IMG/VR virus record: IMGVR_UViG_3300007354_000014
Location: 1-27,296 of that record
Strand: one strand, 5' to 3'
Length of the DNA stretch: 27,296 nt
Origin: a virus
Numbering within the stretch: position 1 is the stretch's first letter; every line of letters begins with the position of its first letter. Positions 22,317 to 27,296 of the stretch are shown one piece after another. A program made the position numbers and the translations under genes. Below the pieces are notes generated by a model that did no database searches, had not been told where the DNA came from, and saw only the letters and a list, made by a program, of their open reading frames with translations.

Positions 22317-22816
22317 TTCGGTTTACCGAAAAGCTTCTTCGCGTGCGCGAGAGCCAGATCGAACGAGACTTCCTTCTTTCCGATAAAACCCCAACGCGCC
22401 CTATAACCGCGTACGTCAAAATGGTGTCCGGGATTCTGCCAATTGGGGTAAATCCCGTATCCGCACGAGTCCTGGAGATTAGCATCGCGGTAGTATTCGC
22501 GGATCAGGCCAACAGACTGAATGTACGGGCAGAACAGAATATGGAAATCGACCGCGCAGGCGAGTTTTGTCTTACCGTCATCCACCCGCACGTAATGATA
22601 GGATTTCCCGACATGCCCCTTCGGATCGTAAAGGCAATGGATCACGACCTTGAAGCGGTTATCCTGATGAAGCAGGAATTCCTGAATATCGTCGATAGCC
22701 CGAACGATAGCGAGATCGGTATTCGCGATCACGCTGTCGGTCATCAGTTTTTCGCCGCGATGGTTTACGAGGAAAATCTCCGGGTGTTTCACCGTGTCCA
22801 ATTGGGATTTAATCAT
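22313..22816 (-). CDS. Endolysin, peptidase M15-like
   Basis: 167 residues from MIKSQLDTVK. ATG at 22816 has GGAGG six bases upstream; a GTG six bases earlier is weaker. Zinc ligands of the M15 (D-Ala-D-Ala carboxypeptidase/L-Ala-D-Glu endopeptidase) fold are visible: H74 in KSYHY, D90 in ACAVDF and H131/H132 in GHHFDVRG, with GYGIYPNWQNPG preceding. It would cut peptidoglycan stem peptides at lysis. No signal peptide is present, so it depends on the holin. It starts within the end of the holin gene (8-base overlap), so the two are coupled. Confidence 0.85.
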   Translation of the reverse strand: MIKSQLDTVKHPEIFLVNHRGEKLMTDSVIANTDLAIVRAIDDIQEFLLHQDNRFKVVIHCLYDPKGHVGKSYHYVRVDDGKTKLACAVDFHILFCPYIQSVGLIREYYRDANLQDSCGYGIYPNWQNPGHHFDVRGYRARWGFIGKKEVSFDLALAHAKKLFGKPK

Positions 22817-23054
22817 GATCACCCTCCTTTTTGGGAGTATCAGTTTCCGGGAGTCCTTTGATGTTCCTGATCAGGAGGGAAAGATCGACAGGGGAAAAGA
22901 TAGCGGCGAGAAAAAGACCGATTTGGATGATAGACGTGGATTCGCCCGGGGTGATAGTTCCCCGTGCGATCAGGTAATAGATGGAACATGCGAGCACGAA
23001 AAGAATCGCTAAAACTTTCGAGACCAGTGTGAGCGGTTTCCCCTTAATCTGCAA
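22809..23054 (-). CDS. Two-segment phage holin-like protein
   Basis: 81 residues, two predicted membrane helices (VSKVLAILFVLACSIYYLI, about 11-29, and SIIQIGLFLAAIFSPVDLSL, about 41-60) and a charged C-terminus (DTPKKEGDHD): a typical small holin. Start choice: TTG at 23054 has GGAGG five bases upstream, the end of repeat R10. An in-frame ATG at 23072 lies inside the repeat's stem, and the frame also extends to 23123 through the repeat. It overlaps the endolysin gene and lies downstream of the late-promoter candidate. Confidence 0.75.
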   Translation of the reverse strand: MQIKGKPLTLVSKVLAILFVLACSIYYLIARGTITPGESTSIIQIGLFLAAIFSPVDLSLLIRNIKGLPETDTPKKEGDHD

Positions 23055-23059
23055 ATTCC

Positions 23060-23117
23060 CCTCCGACGGCATGGATGCCGAAGCCCCGCGATCACAAGGA
23101 TGTGATAGAGCGGGGCG
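23060..23117 (-). repeat. Palindromic repeat R10 (family R)
   Basis: First stem CGGCAT/ATGCCG, outer GCCCCGC/GCGGGGC enclosing ATCACA/TGTGAT. In transcription direction it ends GTCGGAGG, forming the holin's Shine-Dalgarno. Confidence 0.85.
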
Positions 23118-23184
23118 ACTCATCCTGCCGTTTTCTGCTTCTTGAAACTCCCAATTCTAAAAACAAACCCTTGATGTTAGCTTT

Positions 23185-23193
23185 ATTCTATCA
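23185..23193 (-). promoter_or_regulatory. Candidate late (Mor/C-type) promoter
   Basis: In the gene direction TGATAGAAT, an extended -10 (TG-N-TAGAAT, five of six matches to TATAAT), with no good -35, as expected for activator-dependent Mu-type late promoters. It lies in the ~100-base gap between the Mor/C-like gene and the holin. AT-rich sequence with short symmetric parts (AATA...TATT) precedes it. Confidence 0.45.
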
Positions 23194-23226
23194 TGCCCTG
23201 AATTTGCGTTGGTCATAAATACGCCA

Positions 23227-23514
23227 TTATTTTTCGATTTTCTTATTTTCGAATAAACCGTCGTCATCCTGCGATTTCATGCGCTTGATCAGTTTGCGAA
23301 TCCAACTGTCGTCGAGGCCGTATTTCAGGGACAATTCCTTGAACTGAGTTCCCGCACGGTAGTCACGGACTATCATGTCGTCCCGCTTCGTTCGGCGAAG
23401 GGATTTCTCCTTCGGGACATGGATATGCTCACCGGAAAAGAGAAAGATCAGTCCCAGGGTCTTTTTTTCTCCGAGCCGCTTCTTTACGCGCTCGATCTTT
23501 TCGTATCGCTTCAT
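23227..23514 (-). CDS. Mor/C-family transcription activator
   Basis: 95 residues. GEHIHVPKEKSLRR (28-41) matches the beta-strand GGxxIYVPK segment of the Mu Mor/C family, and IVRDYRAGTQFKELSLKYGL plus DDSWIRKLIKRM (48-79) is its C-terminal helix-turn-helix. It probably activates transcription of the lysis and morphogenesis genes downstream. The usual N-terminal dimerisation half is short here. The gene overlaps the preceding ORF by 86 bases in another frame (see that entry). ATG at 23514 has GGGAG seven bases upstream. Confidence 0.75.
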   Translation of the reverse strand: MKRYEKIERVKKRLGEKKTLGLIFLFSGEHIHVPKEKSLRRTKRDDMIVRDYRAGTQFKELSLKYGLDDSWIRKLIKRMKSQDDDGLFENKKIEK

Positions 23515-23686
23515 CGCAAATCTCCCTGATGATTGCGCGGCGGGATTCGTCGTCGATTCCCATCCGCCGGACGAAAATGTCGAAAACCGGGAAACGTGTA
23601 TCCCCGTCCCCCAGTTCTTCCAATACGATCTCTATCTCGTCGTCGTCTAAAATCTTGCGGGTTTCGCGAATAAAACCGCTACTCAC
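23429..23686 (-). CDS. Small acidic protein overlapping the Mor/C gene
   Basis: 85 residues from a GTG start (AAGGA upstream), overlapping the previous stop as GTGAGTAG. The segment VLEELGDGDTRFPVFDIFVR, then RRMGIDDESRRAII, resembles the N-terminal half of Mor (the DTSRFP-type region). The last 29 codons overlap the Mor/C-like gene in a different frame and hold a run of seven A. It may be an independent partner of the activator, or the two may be halves of one gene split by a frameshift. The C-terminal stretch RKDRARKEAARRKKD is highly basic. Confidence 0.55.
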   Translation of the reverse strand: MSSGFIRETRKILDDDEIEIVLEELGDGDTRFPVFDIFVRRMGIDDESRRAIIREICDEAIRKDRARKEAARRKKDPGTDLSLFR

Positions 23687-23930
23687 CTTTATCCTTCCTC
23701 GCAGCTTCCCGTTTCAGATCAGCCTTATACTGCGCCGACTTGGCGGCTTCCAGCACGGCGATCAGCACACCCGCGTCGATCCAGTCGATATCGCGGATAC
23801 CTTTTTTGCAGAACAAGCTGGACAAAATTCCCAGCTTGTCTACTCCATGCGATTCTAAATACGCATCGCGATAGAGAACATCATCCGCGAGAGCGTGAAT
23901 GTATTTATCCTGCTTTTCGGTGATACTCAT
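23679..23930 (-). CDS. Small hypothetical protein upstream of Mor/C
   Basis: 83 residues, helical (KQDKYIHALADDVLYRDAYL) with a basic C-terminal tail (ADLKREAARKDKGE). No family recognised. GGAGG of repeat R11 lies eight bases before ATG. It overlaps the neighbouring genes at both ends (ATGA and GTGAGTAG), so it belongs to one translationally coupled series. Confidence 0.6.
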   Translation of the reverse strand: MSITEKQDKYIHALADDVLYRDAYLESHGVDKLGILSSLFCKKGIRDIDWIDAGVLIAVLEAAKSAQYKADLKREAARKDKGE

Positions 23931-24169
23931 GCGGCTTTCCTCCGACTCCCACGGATGGGAGAAGTCCCGCGACGACAGGATGTCGAAGAGCGGGACGATT
24001 TTACATTACTGATCGCGATTCCTACCGCGAGGAGTATCCCCGCGACCGTGTAGTAGACACAGAACACGATCCGCGTCATTTCCGTCCACCCACTGCAGAG
24101 ACAGAAAAAGCCCATTCCGAACATCAGTATGTTCTGGACACGGCAGACGATTTTCCAATAGTCTTTCAT
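23927..24169 (-). CDS. Small two-span membrane protein ending in repeat R11
   Basis: 80 residues. Two hydrophobic segments (IVCRVQNILMFGMGFFCLC and RIVFCVYYTVAGILLAVGIA) are followed by a basic C-terminal tail (SSTSCRRGTSPIRGSRRKAA) encoded by repeat R11. It overlaps both neighbours by ATGA. It may be a superinfection or lysis-related membrane protein; no homologue is recognised. The natural C-terminus probably ended near the second segment. Confidence 0.6.
   Translation of the reverse strand: MKDYWKIVCRVQNILMFGMGFFCLCSGWTEMTRIVFCVYYTVAGILLAVGIAISNVKSSRSSTSCRRGTSPIRGSRRKAA
23939..23997 (-). repeat. Palindromic repeat R11 (family R)
   Basis: First stem CTCCCA/TGGGAG, outer GTCCCGC/GCGGGAC enclosing CGACA/TGTCG. 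It encodes the tail of the upstream membrane protein in the GTSPI frame, and its end GTCGGAGG is the Shine-Dalgarno of the next gene: one copy serving both roles. Confidence 0.85.
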
Positions 24170-24417
24170 TCCGAATCCTTAGGTTCTTCTATTTTCATCC
24201 AATGAGTAAGTCTATCATATTTATCATTCATCAAGGCTTTTATAGTTTGGATTGTTCCAAGATCAAAATTGATTCGTAAATCCATCGACCCTTCTGCAGG
24301 CGGTATAAAAAATCCTTTCTTTGTATAGTTAATTCTTCTTTTTACATTTCTGAATAAAACCAGAATTGACTTGTTAAAATCCATTCCAGATAAATCTGTA
24401 ATCTTTTTCCATTCCAT
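24166..24417 (-). CDS. DUF551-like small protein
   Basis: 83 residues with the DUF551 layout: WKKITDLSG at the N-terminus, a central beta part (KSILVLFRNVKRRINYTKKG) and the C-terminal signature DRLTHWMKIEEP. Such genes are common accessory genes of phages, with unknown function. The gene is visibly more AT-rich than those around it, which suggests recent acquisition. CGGAGG precedes the ATG at 24417, and the stop overlaps the next start by ATGA. Confidence 0.65.
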   Translation of the reverse strand: MEWKKITDLSGMDFNKSILVLFRNVKRRINYTKKGFFIPPAEGSMDLRINFDLGTIQTIKALMNDKYDRLTHWMKIEEPKDSE

Positions 24418-24429
24418 TATTGCCTCCGT

Positions 24430-24501
24430 TTAGGATCGGGAATATTTGATCACCGCCAATACGATCAGCGCGGCGACAAGCAATCCTACCGCGATCCACA
24501 T
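24430..24501 (-). CDS. Candidate 23-residue single-span membrane peptide
   Basis: The frame MWIAVGLLVAALIVLAV followed by IKYSRS overlaps the end of the deoxyribosyltransferase-like gene. It is one hydrophobic span with a short positive tail. There is no clear ribosome-binding site, so translation would be coupled. The composition is more membrane-like than chance would give. Confidence 0.4.
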   Translation of the reverse strand: MWIAVGLLVAALIVLAVIKYSRS

Positions 24502-25064
24502 TTGAAATAGTCCTTGAAGTACTCGAACGCCTGAAAACGGGTATCGAGCATCATATCCGTCTCGGCGAGAATGAACGCGTGACGGTACGGGCTATCCAGT
24601 CCCGCCGCGATCACGATCCGTTTCCCCCATTCGCGCGCCCATGCGATTTCGTGATCGCACCCGATTGAAACCGGCACGTCAGCGGTAAGGTCGGCAAACA
24701 GTACGTCGCACATTCGGACACCGTTCCTGCAGGACGCGTAGATTTCGGAGTTAAGCTCGTGAAGGTTCGCGGGAATAGGCACTCCGGGAGTCTGTGCGCC
24801 CGTGATCTGAGGGATGATCGCCTCGTAGCCGAGCCGGTTCAGGTAGCTCGCCACGACCGCGATGTGATTCGTCACGTCCTCCGGCAACCTCCCGGACATC
24901 GGGATAGAGACGTAGACCCTGATTTTTTCGTTAGTATGCCTGTGTTGTTTATACGCCGGTTTCATAACTGCACTTCCAGAGCGTATAATATAGTTTTCTT
25001 TCTGTTCTTCAATTTCTGCTTTCCTTTCAGCTATTTCTATTAATCTTTTCGCTTCTTCAGTCAT
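24486..25064 (-). CDS. Nucleoside 2-deoxyribosyltransferase-like protein (DUF4406 type)
   Basis: 192 residues. After a charged helical leader, the Rossmann-like domain begins IRVYVSIPMSGRLPEDV (about 48-64), the YIxxPMSG signature of DUF4406, followed by VVASYLNRLGYEAIIPQ, then CDVLFADLT and SIGCDHEIAWAREWGKRIVI. These are the acidic and Ser-x-Gly...Glu elements of nucleoside deoxyribosyltransferase-like folds. It would act on nucleosides or nucleotides. GGGGG precedes the ATG, and it abuts the small membrane gene upstream. Confidence 0.7.
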   Translation of the reverse strand: MTEEAKRLIEIAERKAEIEEQKENYIIRSGSAVMKPAYKQHRHTNEKIRVYVSIPMSGRLPEDVTNHIAVVASYLNRLGYEAIIPQITGAQTPGVPIPANLHELNSEIYASCRNGVRMCDVLFADLTADVPVSIGCDHEIAWAREWGKRIVIAAGLDSPYRHAFILAETDMMLDTRFQAFEYFKDYFKCGSR

Positions 25065-25066
25065 AC

Positions 25067-25219
25067 TTACCCCCTTTTACTTGCTTCGAATATCATCTCA
25101 GCGAGGTCGTCGTCGATGCCGCCGAATACGCAGGCGTTTTCGACAAAGAACCTCGCGATCCAATAAACATACCCTGCCGTCAGGATGATTAGCAGGGAAT
25201 ACCAGAACCAGTCATGCAT
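25067..25219 (-). CDS. Small membrane protein (50 residues)
   Basis: The frame starts MHDWFWYSLLIILTAGYVYW, a clear membrane segment, followed by an acidic tail (GGIDDDLAEMIFEASKRG). GGAAGGAAAG lies just before ATG, and its start overlaps the previous stop as TAATG. Strong ribosome-binding site and tight packing make it a likely real gene. Function unknown. Confidence 0.65.
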   Translation of the reverse strand: MHDWFWYSLLIILTAGYVYWIARFFVENACVFGGIDDDLAEMIFEASKRG

Positions 25220-25530
25220 TACTTTCCTTCCTTATCGTCCGCCTCATTGCCATCCATGGCATCGGCGGAACTAACTCGTCCCTGCGTGTCGCATACCGTG
25301 GCAATGAATTTCACGGCCATCGCGGCGACCTGAATTGCCTCATCCCTCATCCGGCGGATCGAGCCTACGGACTTGTTATTCTTGATTTCATGCCATAGCT
25401 CGTCCAATTCCTCGAGGATCACACCGTACCCCTCGTGCGCGGACGCGAATCCGCCGAACTTCTTTTCCGCCCAAGAAAGCTCATTCTTAATTCGCGCGAA
25501 TATCTCTTCTAAATGCTTATCTTGCGTCAT
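25219..25530 (-). CDS. MazG-like all-alpha NTP pyrophosphohydrolase family protein
   Basis: 103 residues from MTQDKHLEEIF. ATG at 25530 has GGAGG three bases upstream and overlaps the radical SAM stop as ATGA; the frame is open for another 15 codons upstream without a better site. ILEELDELWHEI (about 37-48) supplies the acidic EExxE metal-site helix, and RMRDEAIQVAAMAVKFI a second helix with ExxQ. This is the pattern of MazG-like phage pyrophosphatases, which act on nucleotides. A family match is likely but the substrate is unknown. Confidence 0.6.
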   Translation of the reverse strand: MTQDKHLEEIFARIKNELSWAEKKFGGFASAHEGYGVILEELDELWHEIKNNKSVGSIRRMRDEAIQVAAMAVKFIATVCDTQGRVSSADAMDGNEADDKEGK

Positions 25531-26417
25531 ATTCCCTCCAATCGGTTGCCGAGCGGAGCCGAGGTGACCATCCACGCGTCCGGGTCGAAATGGATCGGGT
25601 CGATATCCAGACCCTCGGCGTAAGGCTGTAAGTCCTTCTTGATGTAGTACCCTGTGTGTTCGGCATCCCGAAACGTATCAACTATATCTCTGAGCATTCC
25701 GCGATAATCCAACGGAGCGGTTTTCCCTTCATGGTTGAGTTTCCCGATCTTGAATACATCTACTAATCCGGCATAAAGGCAATCGTAGATGATATTCACT
25801 GTGATATACGGATCGATCACCGGCTCCATCGACGCCCACGTGTGAATACGATTCATTTTCAGCGTTTTGAATACTTCCATGCGCTCTTGATATGGAGCCG
25901 CTTCAGGTTCGTTCTTCGTGATCCATCCAGAATCGAAACTCGTCAGCGTCTGGCCGACCATGATTCGACCCCCAAGGATGGGGGAAGTGCCGTGCGAAGG
26001 CACGGATGCCGCCCGCCTTCCACCTTCGGTAGAAGGTGGACAGGAAGCCGGCCTGTCTCCGAACTTGCGGAACAGGTCGAGGTCGCGCAGGAGACGATTT
26101 CCGCCCTTGGTCAATACCGCTACCGGCGTGTTCGACTCGAGAAGGAGCTTGAGGGCGGCGCGGGTGTGCCAAGTCTGGGCGTCGCGGCGGCAGTACGGGT
26201 CGCACGCGAAACTGAGCAAGACCTGTTTGTCGGCCTTGAGCGTCTTAGGAAGCGTCCGCATCCGGGGAACGGCGTACTCCTCACGGGTCAACCGCATCGA
26301 CGCGGGACCGTAGCAGTACACGCAACCGTGGTCGCACCCGATGTAATGATTGAGCGCGTAAGGGGAATACTCTCTCGCCCGGCCTTTCGGCTCGTAGATT
26401 TTAGCGATGGTACTCAT
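25527..26417 (-). CDS. Radical SAM protein, spore photoproduct lyase-like (SPL) family
   Basis: 296 residues. The cluster motif CDHGCVYC (28-35; Cys28, 32, 35) follows YALNHYIG, as in the SPL-like/Rv2578c radical SAM group. SFACDPYCRRD, PVAVLTKGG and MEPVIDP mark later strands of the barrel. It should bind a 4Fe-4S cluster and S-adenosylmethionine; the substrate is unknown. Between KFGDRP and MVGQTLTSFD, a loop of about 35 residues is encoded by repeat R12 (GTSPILGG frame), apparently tolerated. The last residues (SAPLGNRLEG) come from a second dispersed repeat. It overlaps both neighbours by ATGA. Confidence 0.8.
   Translation of the reverse strand: MSTIAKIYEPKGRAREYSPYALNHYIGCDHGCVYCYGPASMRLTREEYAVPRMRTLPKTLKADKQVLLSFACDPYCRRDAQTWHTRAALKLLLESNTPVAVLTKGGNRLLRDLDLFRKFGDRPASCPPSTEGGRRAASVPSHGTSPILGGRIMVGQTLTSFDSGWITKNEPEAAPYQERMEVFKTLKMNRIHTWASMEPVIDPYITVNIIYDCLYAGLVDVFKIGKLNHEGKTAPLDYRGMLRDIVDTFRDAEHTGYYIKKDLQPYAEGLDIDPIHFDPDAWMVTSAPLGNRLEGI
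25548..25564. repeat. Short repeat at the end of the radical SAM gene
   Basis: GCCGAGCGGAGCCGAGG encodes SAPLGN near the C-terminus, and the gene stops shortly after. It is the same type as 17161-17182 and 8570-8589. Confidence 0.5.
25965..26060 (-). repeat. Palindromic repeat R12 with a nested hairpin
   Basis: R2-like copy: CCCCCA...TGGGGG stem, GTGCCG, inner GGCAC/GATGCC part, and the terminal AAGCCGGC. Between the inner and outer arms is an extra perfect inverted repeat CCACCTTC-GGTA-GAAGGTGG. It is in frame in the radical SAM gene. Confidence 0.75.
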
Positions 26418-26617
26418 TTAGCCCCCTGTTCCCGAAGTTCTTTTAATCTCTTCCATTTACACATAGCGCAGTTATCTGGGCTTTTATCGTTCCCCTGCTC
26501 AAACTCACCCTTTCCAAGCAATGCGAATTTTCCACAGAGAGACTTTTTATTTCTGAAATAATGCCACTTTTTTGAGTTGAATAACCAAGTCCAACCTTCG
26601 TTAATAGTTTCGTTCAT
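26414..26617 (-). CDS. Small zinc-ribbon-like protein
   Basis: 67 residues from MNETINEGWTWL. ATG at 26617 has AAGGAG six bases upstream; a longer frame upstream has no ribosome-binding site. Potential zinc ligands are WHYF...LCGK and NCAMCKWKR. Such small Cys-rich proteins are common in phage early clusters. It overlaps the radical SAM start by ATGA. Function unknown. Confidence 0.6.
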   Translation of the reverse strand: MNETINEGWTWLFNSKKWHYFRNKKSLCGKFALLGKGEFEQGNDKSPDNCAMCKWKRLKELREQGAK

Positions 26618-26633
26618 ACTAACTCCTTTGAAC

Positions 26634-27056
26634 TTACTCCCTCGACAACACCTCGACTGCGCTCGGTGTCCGGCTCGGGGGGACGGATAGTGTCCGCATT
26701 CTTTCAATCACTTCTTCCGGTATCCCCTGGTCGGGAACGACACCGAGTTTCCGGGCGACATACCCGGCGATCCGGCGGAGTTCTTCCAGTTCCCGGTTCT
26801 CCTTCCGGTGGCGCGAGTGACGCGAACGGTCGAGGATGAGGTGACAACGCTGGCAGACCGCCGCGAGGTTTACCCTGTCGCAGTTCGAAGGGTCGCCGTC
26901 GAGGTGCGCGGTCGAGATCACGACCGGGCTTCCCGTGAACTGATGCGGTTTCCCGTGCTCCGCGCCGCAGAACTCGCAACGCCATCCGGCGTCGTTCTTC
27001 ACCTCGCGGGAAAGATCGTCCCAGTTCGCGGGATAATCCCGCCGGTTAAACGGCAT
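26634..27056 (-). CDS. HNH endonuclease
   Basis: 140 residues with a typical HNH layout: CEFCG (27-31) zinc pair, AHLDGDPSNCDRVNLAAVCQ containing the His and Asn of the motif, and CHLILDRSRH with the second zinc pair and terminal His. It could act in packaging or as a homing-type nuclease; the usual packaging-associated HNH lies beside the terminase, which is not the case here. C-terminal residues (SRTPSAVEVLSRE) are encoded by a dispersed repeat. The start has only a weak ribosome-binding site and overlaps the preceding gene. Confidence 0.85.
   Translation of the reverse strand: MPFNRRDYPANWDDLSREVKNDAGWRCEFCGAEHGKPHQFTGSPVVISTAHLDGDPSNCDRVNLAAVCQRCHLILDRSRHSRHRKENRELEELRRIAGYVARKLGVVPDQGIPEEVIERMRTLSVPPSRTPSAVEVLSRE
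26636..26682. repeat. Dispersed short repeat at the 3' end of the HNH gene
   Basis: CTCGACTGCGCTCGGTGTCC with flanking CCTCG and GGCTCGGGG. Related sequences lie at about 22185-22210 (lysis-region membrane protein) and 27062-27095. It supplies the C-terminus of the HNH protein. Confidence 0.5.
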
Positions 27057-27273
27057 TGCCGTCTCGGCTACGCTCGACGTCCGAGCGAGGTGTCGCTTCG
27101 TTACACGTATAATTGTGCCCGATCTTGTTCTCCTTCCGGCACCCGAGGCCGATCAGGAAACAACGCCACTGCATCCCGAATGACTGCAATTTCCAGCCGA
27201 GTATCTGCATAAACCGTGAGAACTCGCAGGACTGGCAGCGTATTTCTCCCTCTTCGGCGGGGCGGTAATTCAT
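27046..27273 (-). CDS. Small cysteine-rich protein at the right edge
   Basis: 75 residues. CQSCEFSRF, then GMQWRCFLIGLGCRKE and YTCNE contain several Cys that could bind zinc. The start has AAGGCGGAG directly upstream. The C-terminal residues (PRSDVERSRDGNAV) are encoded by a dispersed repeat (27062-27095). It overlaps the HNH gene by 11 bases. No family recognised; the neighbourhood suggests an early or accessory gene. Confidence 0.55.
   Translation of the reverse strand: MNYRPAEEGEIRCQSCEFSRFMQILGWKLQSFGMQWRCFLIGLGCRKENKIGHNYTCNEATPRSDVERSRDGNAV
27062..27095. repeat. Dispersed ERSRG-type repeat
   Basis: TCTCGGCTACGCTCGACGTC, then CGAGCGAGG. It is a member of the short CTCGG...CCGAG repeat class and encodes DVERSRDG at the end of the preceding gene. 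Confidence 0.45.
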
Positions 27274-27296
27274 CTCCGCCTTTTTCTCGACGGCGG

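Noticed and set aside
1130-26060. R repeats as a CRISPR array
   Set aside because: Copies are kilobases apart, vary in sequence within covarying stems, and have no regular spacers or cas genes nearby.

Overview
The window is the late (structural and lysis) half of a tailed phage or prophage with a Mu-like head module. Every confident protein gene is on the minus strand, so gene order runs from high to low coordinates: small accessory genes and cargo (27.3-23.7 kb), Mor/C-type regulator and lysis genes (23.7-21.4 kb), terminase (21.2-19.2 kb), portal-MuF fusion (18.8-15.9 kb), protease/scaffold, decoration and major capsid proteins (15.7-12.7 kb), head-tail joining proteins (12.6-9.65 kb), tail tube, chaperone and tape measure (9.6-4.4 kb), tail spike and tail-collar fibre (4.35-1.36 kb), and two late cargo genes (a mini glycyl-radical protein and a DNA adenine methylase, 1.35-0.2 kb). 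There is no tail sheath and no recognisable baseplate gene, so a siphovirus-like tail on a Mu-like head (the D3112/B3 plan) is the best reading. No integrase, transposase or replication gene is visible. The early region would lie beyond the right edge, and the left 200 bases are AT-rich and non-coding, possibly the end of the element.

Host: a GC-moderate bacterium, probably anaerobic (mini NrdD-type glycyl-radical protein, radical SAM gene) and Gram-negative-like (lipoprotein signal, M15 endolysin). The taxon cannot be fixed from the sequence. Many short dispersed palindromic repeats lie in and between the genes. Such repeats are normally genomic, which suggests long residence in a repeat-rich host genome.

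Most unusual features: (1) twelve copies of one covarying two-hairpin palindromic repeat (R1-R12), all in the same orientation relative to transcription. Seven end exactly at the GGAGG Shine-Dalgarno of the next gene, and others lie in frame inside or at the ends of proteins, often encoding a GTSPI-type motif. (2) A small transcription unit on the opposite strand at 11257-11390, with a near-consensus promoter and a perfect intrinsic terminator, inside a morphogenesis operon that is otherwise entirely minus-strand. (3) A free-standing NrdD-type glycyl-radical domain. (4) A portal-MuF-nuclease-like fusion. (5) A lipoprotein leader fused in frame to a tail spike that has its own internal ribosome-binding site.

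How the genes work together: the Mor/C-like protein probably activates late transcription from just downstream of itself. Holin, M15 endolysin and two single-span membrane proteins form the lysis set. The small and large terminase load DNA through the portal-MuF protein into a capsid built from the T-like major capsid protein, a decoration protein and a protease with a nested scaffold. gp36-, gpG- and gp37-like proteins join the head to a tail made of tube, chaperone, tape measure and fibres.
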